Assembly: GCA_023145185.1 (NCBI GenBank)
Contig: JAGLEG010000439.1
Coordinates: 1-9,631 of the forward strand
DNA: 9,631 nucleotides
Origin: Thermoplasmata archaeon
GTDB taxonomy: Archaea > Thermoplasmatota > Penumbrarchaeia > Penumbrarchaeales > Penumbrarchaeaceae
Reading direction: 5' to 3'
Below are positions 1-6,194 of the stretch, in pieces. The stretch's first letter is position 1, and each line of letters opens with the position of its first letter. The notes beneath the pieces are model-generated. The model was not told the DNA's origin and made no database searches. It saw only the letters and a list, made by a program, of their open reading frames with translations. The translations under genes were made by a program, and so were the position numbers.

Positions 1-20
1 TGAATCTACCGATTCATCAG

Positions 21-112
21 GATCTAAGCCTCTCAATGTTGGGAGAAACCTCACTTTGACACTCAGATGTATTCGTATGTTAAAGTTAGGTTGAACAGAA
101 GTCCGTTGTAAT
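21..112 (+). repeat. Two-hairpin repeat, copy A (left edge near window end)
   Basis: This copy has GATCTAAGCC (21-30), then TCTCAATGTTGGG (31-43), then an inverted pair: CCTCACTTTGAC (49-60) against GTTAAAGTTAGG (79-90). The pair is imperfect, with two mismatches. A 22-base tail (91-112) matches 20 of 22 bases at 3166-3187, after copy C. The left partner of the TGTTGGG arm, seen in copies B, C and D, is not recognisable and may lie beyond the window edge. The orientation is the same as in the other copies. Confidence 0.75.
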
Positions 113-139
113 TGGGTCGGTCCATTATCAGCTGTTACA

Positions 140-174
140 ATAGTGATAAATAGTATCATACTTATTTGCACTAT
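140..174 (+). promoter_or_regulatory. Promoter and operator-like inverted repeat of the ATPase gene
   Basis: ATAGTG (140-145) and CACTAT (169-174) form the outer arms of an inverted repeat, with AT-rich partly matching inner arms. It ends one base before the ATG at 176. GATAAATAG (145-153) is TATA-like and centred about 27 bases before the ATG, which would place transcription start at or very near the start codon, a leaderless arrangement common in archaea. A dyad over TATA box and start site could be a binding site for a repressor. The TATA call is moderate and the operator call is inference. Confidence 0.4.
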
Positions 175-175
175 A

Positions 176-1567
176 ATGAAGTTCTACAACAGGCGCCTGG
201 AACTATCCGAACTCGAACGTATAAACACCCTTTCAAGGGAAGGTATACATGTTACCGTGATAACGGGTAGGAGAAGAGTTGGAAAGACAAGGCTTGTTGA
301 GGAGTTCATCAAAGGAAGGGAGCATATCTATTTCTTTGTAACCAGGAAGGGAGAACCCCTCCTCCTCGAAGGCCTTGCCAATTCTGTCAGAGAAAAGCTG
401 GGTTACTCCCCCCGATTTGCCGACTGGGAGGAGGCGCTTGAGTATCTGATCACCAGGGTGGAGGGCGAGCTGGTCCTTGTTTTCGATGAGTTCCAGAACC
501 TGTCGTTTGGATCTCCATCCGCATTCTCTCAATTCCAGAAGGTACTGGACAGCTGTATGAACGAGAAGGGGAAGCACATCATCTTGATGGGCTCCTATGT
601 GTCCATGATGAACAGGATCTTCACAGACGAAAAGGAACCTCTGTTCGGGAGGGCAACCGAATACATCAGGTTGAGGCCTCTGGGCTACAAACACGTACAC
701 CAGATCTGCAGGGATCTGGGTTTCAACGCAAGCGAGGTTTTGACCCTCCATTCCATATTTGGAGGGATCCCAAAATATTATGTGATGATAAAGGAACAGG
801 GCCTTGAAGGAAAGGATCCGCTACGTATCCTTGAGAAAGCCTTTTACTGTGATTTTCCGCTTCTTTCCGAGGAGGTGAAGAACAACCTTATCGAGATCTT
901 CGGGCGGAACTACCACACGTATTTCTCAATACTGGAAGCTGTTGCTGGCGGCCATAATACGCTGACATTGATATCCAACAAGTCCGGGATCAAGAGAGAC
1001 AGCATATCGAAATATATCGCATCCTTGACGTATGATTTCAATATACTCGAGTACCGTGTTCCTGTGACCGAGAGAAAGGGAAATAGCAAGAAAGGTAGAT
1101 ATTTCATCAGAGATGAGATGACCCGTTTCTGGTTCAGGTTCATCTGGCCCAATCTCACCCTCATAGAGCAGGGAAGCTACAAGCGGGTATCGGAGATCGT
1201 TGAGAAAGGGCTTCCCATGTTGATATCGGAATCGGTGGAGGCACTGGCAAGATCGGTATTGATCGATAAGGGGCGGTGTGAGATCGCAGGCCAATGGTGG
1301 AATCGGAGGGGAGACGAGATAGACGTTGTTGGTATGGGTCGTGGTGAGATCCTCCTTGTCGAGATAAAATGGAGGAACAGGCAAGCCGGTGTCGATATCT
1401 GCAAGAATCTCCTGGAAAAGGTCGCCCTTGTGGATGATGAGACCTTCAAGAAGAGGAGGTTTCTGATCATCAGCAAAGGCGGCTTTACCAAAGCTGCCGA
1501 ACGTTTCATGGTGGAAAATGATATTGAATTCTGGGATGGGAAAAGATTGTTAAAAGAGCTGATATAA
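176..1567 (+). CDS. Archaeal AAA-type ATPase with C-terminal DUF234/PD-(D/E)XK-like region
   Basis: The predicted protein is 463 residues and cytosolic. The N-terminal part is an archaeal ATPase_2-type P-loop domain: Walker A GRRRVGKT at residues 31-38, Walker B LVFDEF at 101-106, and a sensor-like stretch IILMGSYVSMM at 135-145. A winged-helix-like middle (about 240-300) is followed by a DUF234-like C-terminus with RRGDEIDVV (378-385) and LLVEIKWR (393-400). The spaced D383, E396 and K398 resemble a PD-(D/E)XK nuclease core. This family is often present in many paralogous copies in archaea and has no firmly known role; links to mobile DNA or defence have been suggested. ATG 176 is preferred over an in-frame GTG at 143, because the segment between carries the TATA-like box and the family normally begins close to a 'FYNRRxEL' motif, seen at residues 3-10. 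The gene stands alone between repeat copies A and B. It is intact. Confidence 0.9.
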   Translation: MKFYNRRLELSELERINTLSREGIHVTVITGRRRVGKTRLVEEFIKGREHIYFFVTRKGEPLLLEGLANSVREKLGYSPRFADWEEALEYLITRVEGELVLVFDEFQNLSFGSPSAFSQFQKVLDSCMNEKGKHIILMGSYVSMMNRIFTDEKEPLFGRATEYIRLRPLGYKHVHQICRDLGFNASEVLTLHSIFGGIPKYYVMIKEQGLEGKDPLRILEKAFYCDFPLLSEEVKNNLIEIFGRNYHTYFSILEAVAGGHNTLTLISNKSGIKRDSISKYIASLTYDFNILEYRVPVTERKGNSKKGRYFIRDEMTRFWFRFIWPNLTLIEQGSYKRVSEIVEKGLPMLISESVEALARSVLIDKGRCEIAGQWWNRRGDEIDVVGMGRGEILLVEIKWRNRQAGVDICKNLLEKVALVDDETFKKRRFLIISKGGFTKAAERFMVENDIEFWDGKRLLKELI

Positions 1568-1595
1568 ATCGTAATGATGATCGTTAAGAGGATCT

Positions 1596-1750
1596 GATCA
1601 AATAGTTAATGATCTCAAATGTTGGGATTCGATCTGTCAAAGTTGGGTTACAGCCCAACTTTGACAGATTAAATATGATCTGAGTGAAGTCAATGTTGGG
1701 AGAGACCTAACTTTGACACTCATCTATACTCATTTATGTCAAAGTTAGGT
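1596..1750 (+). repeat. Two-hairpin repeat, copy B, with extra half-unit
   Basis: This is the most complete copy. A half-unit begins with GATCAAATA (1596-1604) and ends in ATGTTGGG (1619-1626). It is followed by a perfect 16-bp hairpin (1632-1669), whose right arm also pairs with GTCAATGTTGGG (1689-1700). The second hairpin is a perfect 14-bp pair, ACCTAACTTTGACA (1705-1718) and TGTCAAAGTTAGGT (1737-1750), with an 18-base loop. The copy fills nearly all of the gap between the convergent ATPase and Fic genes and ends 23 bases before the Fic stop codon. Confidence 0.85.
1632..1669. repeat. Perfect 16-bp hairpin inside repeat copy B
   Basis: ATCTGTCAAAGTTGGG (1632-1647) is the exact reverse complement of CCCAACTTTGACAGAT (1654-1669), with a six-base loop. 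It lies between two converging genes, so it could fold in either transcript. No T-rich run follows on either strand, so a standard terminator is not well supported. Its right arm is also shared with the alternative pairing to 1689-1700, so two mutually exclusive folds are possible. Confidence 0.75.
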
Positions 1751-1773
1751 TACAGGTATGTATGCCCCTGTTC

Positions 1774-2943
1774 TTATTCGCCATGTTGTCCCCGTGAGAA
1801 TGTGGCGAGGATCCTATCGATGGATACCTGCAGGGGCCCCATCGGGTCAGCGAACCTGTACCTCTTCGCCTTTGTCTCCCCATGTTCCCATATGGCTCCC
1901 CTTTCTATCAGGTCTCTCAATCTGGACCTCAGTTTGAAATCGCTTTCGTTCTCAAACCACCTTCTGACCTCATTCAGATTGAAATCCGAGTTGATCTCTC
2001 TGGACCTGACCAGTATCCTTTTTGACATCTCATCAAGGTCCGAGCTCAGCAGATCCTTTTCCTTGAACCTTTCCACTGCTTTTTCATAGCTCGTCCTTAC
2101 AGCTTTTGTGAAATGTGTGATCAGGTCCTGGTAATCCTGGTAAAAATCCGCCCTTCCCAGGAGCTCGTAATACCTCTCAAGGTCGGACACCGTCTCCTGT
2201 TCGATGAAGCACAGTTTTGAATTGGGGAGCCCATTTGCCTGCAGGTAGAGGTGGAACAGGGTCCTGCCTGTTCTGCCGTTACCGTCCATGAACGGATGGA
2301 TTGATTCGAACTCATGGAAAAGTATGGACCCGGAGATGACAGGATAGTGGCTTTTGCTTTTCGATCGGCACCAATTCATCAGCGAGGCGACCTCTTTTTC
2401 AATATGTTCGGGAGGACAGGGAATGAAAAGCTCTTCCCCTTCATCAGAATATACGGAGCTTCTCTTATCCCTGAACATGCCCGGCCTGGAGGCATCATCT
2501 CCCGACATCAGGGTCTTGTGGATCGATCCAACGAATTCTTCATCCCATTGCCGATCTTCCAGGTTCAGGATGTACATCCCAATGTGATTGATGATCTCCT
2601 GTGATGGGAAATCGAATCTCTCCCGGGGGAATCCAGAGCGAAATGTTCCCCTTGTCAGCCTCCTCACCTCGCGTAAGGTGAGGGGGTTCCCCTCCATCCT
2701 GGTCGATTGGTGGATGTTGGATGCAAAGGCCTCCGAGATCAGATCATGATAGTCATCGGCTGTGAGTATGAACCTGTTGAGCTCGGAGTCCAATCTGAAT
2801 ATTTCAATGTTCCACCTCGCCACTTCCGGGGAGATGTCTATCTCGGGAGAGAAGGGGACCTTCGAGCGGTGCCTGACCGGATAGCCGAATTCCCGGTCCT
2901 TCAATGGTGTGTCTGGACCAGAGATATTATACTTTATTGTCAT
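1774..2943 (-). CDS. Fic-domain protein (predicted protein AMPylase) with N-terminal inhibitory motif
   Basis: The predicted protein is 389 residues. Domains in order are a Fic_N region (about 25-115), the Fic core (about 130-285) and a C-terminal winged-helix-like segment (about 305-365). The catalytic loop HPFMDGNGRTGR (216-227) matches the full HxFx(D/E)GNGRxxR motif, with H216, D220, N222 and R224, so transfer of AMP, or of another nucleotide, to a hydroxyl side chain is expected from the family. The N-terminal STRMEG (80-85) fits the (S/T)xxxE(G/N) inhibitory motif, where E84 would block productive ATP binding, as in class II Fic proteins. A flap with GEELFIPCPPEHIE (169-182) matches the target-docking region. 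The self-contained inhibition explains why no separate antitoxin gene is seen nearby. The target is unknown. The gene is flanked by repeat copies B and C and is convergent with the ATPase. The ATG at 2943 fits a leaderless start. Confidence 0.93.
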   Translation of the reverse strand: MTIKYNISGPDTPLKDREFGYPVRHRSKVPFSPEIDISPEVARWNIEIFRLDSELNRFILTADDYHDLISEAFASNIHQSTRMEGNPLTLREVRRLTRGTFRSGFPRERFDFPSQEIINHIGMYILNLEDRQWDEEFVGSIHKTLMSGDDASRPGMFRDKRSSVYSDEGEELFIPCPPEHIEKEVASLMNWCRSKSKSHYPVISGSILFHEFESIHPFMDGNGRTGRTLFHLYLQANGLPNSKLCFIEQETVSDLERYYELLGRADFYQDYQDLITHFTKAVRTSYEKAVERFKEKDLLSSDLDEMSKRILVRSREINSDFNLNEVRRWFENESDFKLRSRLRDLIERGAIWEHGETKAKRYRFADPMGPLQVSIDRILATFSRGQHGE

Positions 2944-2969
2944 AATGAATTAATATAGTGGAGTTATAT

Positions 2970-2977
2970 TATTTATA
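2970..2977 (-). promoter_or_regulatory. TATA-like box of the Fic gene
   Basis: On the minus strand TATAAATA lies about 27-34 bases upstream of the ATG at 2943. Archaeal transcription usually begins about 25 bases past the box centre, so the transcript would be leaderless or nearly so. No Shine-Dalgarno motif is visible, which agrees with this. Confidence 0.5.
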
Positions 2978-3051
2978 CGTGCCTCTAATTATGTCAGTTG
3001 ATCATTATAATCGATCTGATAATACTCTCGGGTTAGGCTTTTGTGTTCCAT

Positions 3052-3145
3052 CCCAACTTTGACAGATAGAATATGATCTTAGCCTGTCGAAGTTGGGAGA
3101 GACCTAACTTTGACATATGAGTGCAGATAAGTGTCAAAGTTAGGT
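3052..3145 (+). repeat. Two-hairpin repeat, copy C
   Basis: The first inverted pair is CCCAACTTTGACAG (3052-3065) with CTGTCGAAGTTGGG (3084-3097); the only non-Watson-Crick position is a G-T pair. The second is a perfect 14-bp pair, ACCTAACTTTGACA (3102-3115) with TGTCAAAGTTAGGT (3132-3145), around a 16-base loop. The loop differs from those of copies A and B while the stems are kept, which points to selection or recent mobility acting on the stems. Confidence 0.85.
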
Positions 3146-3165
3146 TCCATGTGTCGTATATTGGT

Positions 3166-3237
3166 TTGATCAGGAGTCCGTTGTAATGGTTTGGGTACAA
3201 TAACCATGGTTAGTATAATGGCCATTATTGTTATTTG
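3166..3237 (+). other. Decayed copy of the ATPase promoter region (ghost of a lost cassette)
   Basis: Positions 3166-3187 match 91-112 at 20 of 22 bases. Further on, TACAATA, eight variable bases, then TAGTAT occur with identical spacing at 3196-3216 and at 136-156, and TTATTTG recurs at 3231-3237 and 162-168. In copy A this segment leads into the ATPase start codon; here no gene follows. The 3166-3290 stretch otherwise shows no coding potential. An imperfect hairpin of 3197-3207 against 3218-3231 is also present. The homology is directly visible; the lost-gene reading is inference. Confidence 0.5.
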
Positions 3238-3295
3238 AGGCGCACCTTCCCAACAGCCTCTACGGATGTTGCGGTCAATATTCGCTTTCCTGCAT

Positions 3296-3424
3296 CCCAA
3301 CATTGACAGATCAAATAGGATATGAGCCGGTCAATGTTGGGAGAAGCCTCACTTTGGGACTTGTCTGTAATAATATGTAAAAGTTAGGATGGATCAAATA
3401 TGATATGATCCTGTCAATGTTGGG
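3296..3424 (+). repeat. Two-hairpin repeat, copy D, degenerate with duplicated tail
   Basis: The first pair is perfect over 12 bp: CCCAACATTGAC (3296-3307) with GTCAATGTTGGG (3330-3341). The second pair has decayed: CCTCACTTT (3347-3355) against AAAGTTAGG (3380-3388), one mismatch, and the loop-side TGACA/TGTCA parts are lost. A further half-unit follows, from GATCAAATA (3392-3400) to GTCAATGTTGGG (3413-3424), which closely repeats 3309-3341. The element stops 10 bases before the stop codon of the glycosyltransferase gene and may include the 3' end of its transcript. Confidence 0.8.
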
Positions 3425-3434
3425 AAGGAGCCGG

Positions 3435-4127
3435 TCAGAAACGCTCACCGGGTCCCAATCTCCCTGGAGTGAAACGCTTCTTGTAGAGGAATAAGAGGTT
3501 CTTGAACCCGTCCTTCCATGTGTTGAGGGCCTTTTCCCCAATTCTGACCCTGTAGGGAACGGATATCTCCTTTGCCTTCACCTTGGGGTTCCTGAAGGCC
3601 TCTATCTTTATCTCCTCGGACATGGGCATGCCATCCGAGGTGATGGTGAGGTGTTCCAGCACCTCCTTCCGAAATACCCACATCCCCGTCTGGGAATCGT
3701 TCAACCTCATCCCAAACAGGATGTTCATGGTTACCTTCAGAACCCAGTTTCCCAGGGCGTGGGTGGAGGAGAACGCCCCCTTCTCCGCTTTCTTGATCCT
3801 GTCGCAGGAGAGAAAATCCACATTCTCCTTCTCCAGTCTCGCAACCAATTCAGTCACCATCTCGGCAGGATAGGTGGTGTCGCCATCCATCGTTACGATG
3901 ATACCGCCCATGGCCTCTTTAAAACCGGTCTTGTAGGCCCTGCCGTATCCCCTCCTCTTCTCCTCAATTACCCTGGCACCCCTTGATGCTGCGATCTCTC
4001 TCGTCTGGTCCGTCGATAGACCATCGATGATCGCGATCTCCATATCTTCAGATCTGGGGATCTGGTCCAGGGTCTCCCCTATGGACTCCCCCTCGTTGAG
4101 GGTTGGGATCAAGACTGTGACCTTCAT
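3435..4127 (-). CDS. Family 2 glycosyltransferase, dolichyl-phosphate mannose/glucose synthase-like
   Basis: The predicted protein is 230 residues, soluble or peripherally membrane-bound. It carries a GT-A fold with the N-terminal pattern VTVLIPTLNE (residues 3-12), IIDGLSTDQT (33-42), a DGD metal and nucleotide-sugar motif at 81-83, DSQTGMW (144-150) and PMSEEIKIE (168-176). By family it would transfer a sugar from a nucleotide donor to a polyprenyl phosphate or similar acceptor. No C-terminal membrane helix is seen, so it is the short DPM1-like form. The start at 4127 is chosen because GTGAGG lies seven bases upstream; an ATG two codons earlier (4133) would leave only one base. It is divergent from the redox operon, and its 3' end abuts repeat copy D, which makes it the probable edge of the conserved chromosomal backbone. 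Donor and acceptor cannot be read from the sequence. Confidence 0.88.
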   Translation of the reverse strand: MKVTVLIPTLNEGESIGETLDQIPRSEDMEIAIIDGLSTDQTREIAASRGARVIEEKRRGYGRAYKTGFKEAMGGIIVTMDGDTTYPAEMVTELVARLEKENVDFLSCDRIKKAEKGAFSSTHALGNWVLKVTMNILFGMRLNDSQTGMWVFRKEVLEHLTITSDGMPMSEEIKIEAFRNPKVKAKEISVPYRVRIGEKALNTWKDGFKNLLFLYKKRFTPGRLGPGERF

Positions 4128-4260
4128 GTTCATGCCTCACTGCGCTCCCATATCAAGGTTTATGATTTATATTTTGGGTCGACAGCCGAGCTTTTCCCCG
4201 GATCATCGATCCGACCAAGGAAAGGTTATTGAATACAGTATATGGTACGGGTTCGAGAAC
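4128..4260. promoter_or_regulatory. Divergent promoter region between glycosyltransferase and redox operon
   Basis: The AT-rich stretch 4165-4175 reads AAAATATAAAT on the minus strand, about 40 bases before the glycosyltransferase ATG. That would give a short leader carrying GTGAGG (4135-4140), its ribosome binding site. On the plus strand the same stretch, or TTATTGAATA (4227-4236), could be the TATA box for the operon; the latter would give a leaderless start at 4261. No clear Shine-Dalgarno motif precedes 4261. Confidence 0.4.
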
Positions 4261-5496
4261 ATGACAGATGATAAGATGCCGTTGAGGCCATACCACCTGC
4301 GGGTCGTGAGCCAATCTATATTTTTCATACTGGCGATACTGGGGATATTCGGGATAGCGATGACGGGGTTCGTATACCCGTTCTTCTTCTGTCCTGCAAG
4401 CCCCGCAGCGTGCGCTGGATGCCCGATATGGGTGATCGAACACGGGACCCTGGAGATCGTCGCCGGGACGAACTCGGGCGCGATGATGATACTCTACATG
4501 ATAGGCCTGTTCGTCGTCATTGGAGCTCTCGTGGGTAGGTCCTTCTGTGGGTGGGCCTGTCCCATGGGAGCGCTTCAGGACGTCTTCTCCTTCTTCAACA
4601 AGGCCAAAAGGAGGCTTCGAACTATAATGATCCTCGGGGGAGCCTCATTTATTATGCTGATGTTCGGTGGTATTGTCCCCTACCTCCTTGCCCAGGCTGA
4701 ATTCGAGAAATCATCGTATCTGTGGGTGGGATATGTCGGGGCCCTTGGAGCTTTTGGAATGGCCCTCTTTGGATTTGTATTGGTTAAAAGGTTCAAGGGT
4801 TTCATAGGACCCATCGTTGCCGTCCTCATCGGCGCGGCTTTCTGGGGGGCGCATTACCTTCTGGACCCAATGTTCGACGGGGACCTTCCCTTTAAAAGCG
4901 TGGAGTTCATGGGACTCCTGGGCCTGATGGCCCTTATGGTCGGCACCCTGGGGTTCATCAACAAGTTCCTGGACCGGTCAGGTAAAAAGATCAAGATCGC
5001 CGGTCCGGTGGACAGGTATTCGCGCCTCATCAAGGTGGGCGTGTTGATATCCGTGCCGATCACAACGTGGTTTTTTGACACGCTGGCATTCACCGATATC
5101 GACCCCGTAGGGGCAATAACCGCGACGATACCGGAGCTGTTCCTGGACCCGATGGGATGGTCTGGAAACCAGTTCTTCTGGTACAAGGCGGTCTTCACTG
5201 TGGGCGTACTGGCGCTGTCAGTGAGCATCGACAGGGGCTGGTGCAGGTACCTCTGCCCCATCGGTGCGATGTATGGGCCCACAAATAAATTCGCCCTGAC
5301 CGATATCAAATTCGATAAAGCAAGCTGCATAAACTGCCAGATCTGCATCAGGGAGTGCCCCATGGGCATCAATCCAAAGGAGAACAAGAGGGACGTCGAG
5401 TGTATACGGTGCGGGAGGTGCGTTGATGTCTGCCCCACCGACGCTCAGAAGTTCACCCTGATCAACGATGACATCAAGGGGGTGTTTCGGAGATGA
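4261..5496 (+). CDS. Membrane-bound 4Fe-4S polyferredoxin, NapH/Fer4_5-like
   Basis: The predicted protein is 411 residues with roughly eight hydrophobic segments (first at about 16-40). Conserved membrane-interface cysteines include C44, C51 and C54, then SFCGWACPMGA (C96, C100) and GWCRYLCPIGA (C328, C332), the paired CxxxCP signature of NapH/NosR/CcoG-type electron carriers. The C-terminus has two classic clusters, CINCQICIRECP (356-367) and CIRCGRCVDVCP (381-392), predicted to bind two 4Fe-4S centres. It is longer than NapH (usually under 300 residues) because of an extra central membrane region. The likely role is to move electrons between a cytosolic donor and the membrane or outer face. 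The next gene, a membrane-anchored thioredoxin-fold protein overlapping by ATGA, is the obvious candidate partner. ATG 4261 is preferred; the frame stays open upstream into the divergent gene but that part lacks coding character. Confidence 0.88.
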   Translation: MTDDKMPLRPYHLRVVSQSIFFILAILGIFGIAMTGFVYPFFFCPASPAACAGCPIWVIEHGTLEIVAGTNSGAMMILYMIGLFVVIGALVGRSFCGWACPMGALQDVFSFFNKAKRRLRTIMILGGASFIMLMFGGIVPYLLAQAEFEKSSYLWVGYVGALGAFGMALFGFVLVKRFKGFIGPIVAVLIGAAFWGAHYLLDPMFDGDLPFKSVEFMGLLGLMALMVGTLGFINKFLDRSGKKIKIAGPVDRYSRLIKVGVLISVPITTWFFDTLAFTDIDPVGAITATIPELFLDPMGWSGNQFFWYKAVFTVGVLALSVSIDRGWCRYLCPIGAMYGPTNKFALTDIKFDKASCINCQICIRECPMGINPKENKRDVECIRCGRCVDVCPTDAQKFTLINDDIKGVFRR

Positions 5497-6176
5497 TCGG
5501 TAAAAAAGACCCCATACCCAAGTTCGGTGGGAAGCCCCTTTCCGCGATAGCAACGCTCGCCATCATGGTCATTATGCTGGCTGCGGGGACAGGTGCTCTC
5601 GTCTGGGGTTATCTTGATGAGGGTTACGAGGAGGTGGAGAAACTGGCGTCCGTCAAATGCCTGGGATGCCTGGGCCTGGACCCCAGGATCGACGGTTTTT
5701 CCGAGTTCTGGGACGTATATCCTGAGGGACATGATAAGGAGGGGCAGGCCGTAAAACACAAGCCTACCGTTAAAAATGCTTTTAAAGAGGAGGCCTCCGT
5801 GGTCATCCTGTTCTTCTGGGGGCCTGGTTGTGTACCTTGTGCTGAGCAATGGGAGGAGATGTCCGCTATGAACATATCAAGCGGCCACGAGGAGGGAGGT
5901 CGAGAGGGAGATGCGTATCCTGAGCTTGGATTGTATTCCATCGATGCAACCAATGATAAAGAGGATCTGTACTGGACATATCATTTTAACGGAAAGAAGG
6001 AGTACAACGGCATCCCCATGACGGTGTTCCTCTTCCAGATCGGGGATGACATCTGGTGGTGGTCACACTACGGCAAGATGGATGCGAAAGAAGTGGCGGA
6101 GATGATAGAGAACATTCCCGAGATCAGGGAACATCTCAAACTATCCTCCGATTATCACGATATATCACATGCCTGA
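5493..6176 (+). CDS. Membrane-anchored thioredoxin-like protein
   Basis: The predicted protein is 227 residues, with a single N-terminal membrane segment or uncleaved signal anchor (17-40) after a lysine-bearing start, which places the rest outside the membrane. The thioredoxin fold is suggested by VVILFFWGPGCVPCAEQW (103-120), with a C113-x-x-C116 active site, and by a NGIPMTVF loop (172-179) with the expected cis-proline at P175. A second pair, CLGC (C56, C59), sits between the anchor and the fold and could relay electrons from the membrane partner. The 4-base ATGA overlap with the polyferredoxin and a GGGGGTG motif (5478-5484) eight bases before the start support translational coupling. 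Function as a thiol reductase or disulfide carrier follows from the family; the substrate is unknown. It has no close match to cytochrome maturation proteins that can be recognised by eye. Confidence 0.85.
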   Translation: MIGKKDPIPKFGGKPLSAIATLAIMVIMLAAGTGALVWGYLDEGYEEVEKLASVKCLGCLGLDPRIDGFSEFWDVYPEGHDKEGQAVKHKPTVKNAFKEEASVVILFFWGPGCVPCAEQWEEMSAMNISSGHEEGGREGDAYPELGLYSIDATNDKEDLYWTYHFNGKKEYNGIPMTVFLFQIGDDIWWWSHYGKMDAKEVAEMIENIPEIREHLKLSSDYHDISHA

Positions 6177-6194
6177 AGGGAGGTTGAAGAACGG

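Noticed and set aside
143..175. Upstream GTG start extending the ATPase by 11 residues
   Set aside because: The segment contains the TATA-like box and inverted repeat, and family proteins start near the FYNRR motif just after ATG 176.
2314..2604. Plus-strand frame opposite the Fic gene as a possible antitoxin
   Set aside because: It is antisense to conserved Fic coding sequence, shows no recognisable domain, and the Fic protein has its own inhibitory motif.
21..3424. CRISPR array
   Set aside because: Repeats are hairpin pairs with irregular spacing of hundreds to over a thousand bases and with genes between them; there are no uniform spacers or cas genes.
1..3434. Insertion sequence or transposon with its own transposase
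   Set aside because: No transposase or integrase reading frame is present and copies are direct, not terminal inverted; a non-autonomous element remains possible.
3079..3541. Two short minus-strand reading frames (3079-3303 and 3311-3541)
   Set aside because: Their codons are made largely of repeat copies C and D and the antisense 3' end of the glycosyltransferase; similar peptide fragments arise only from the repeated DNA.
4027..4260. 78-residue N-terminal extension of the polyferredoxin
   Set aside because: It overlaps the divergent glycosyltransferase coding region and its promoter, and has no domain character; ATG 4261 directly precedes the first membrane segment.
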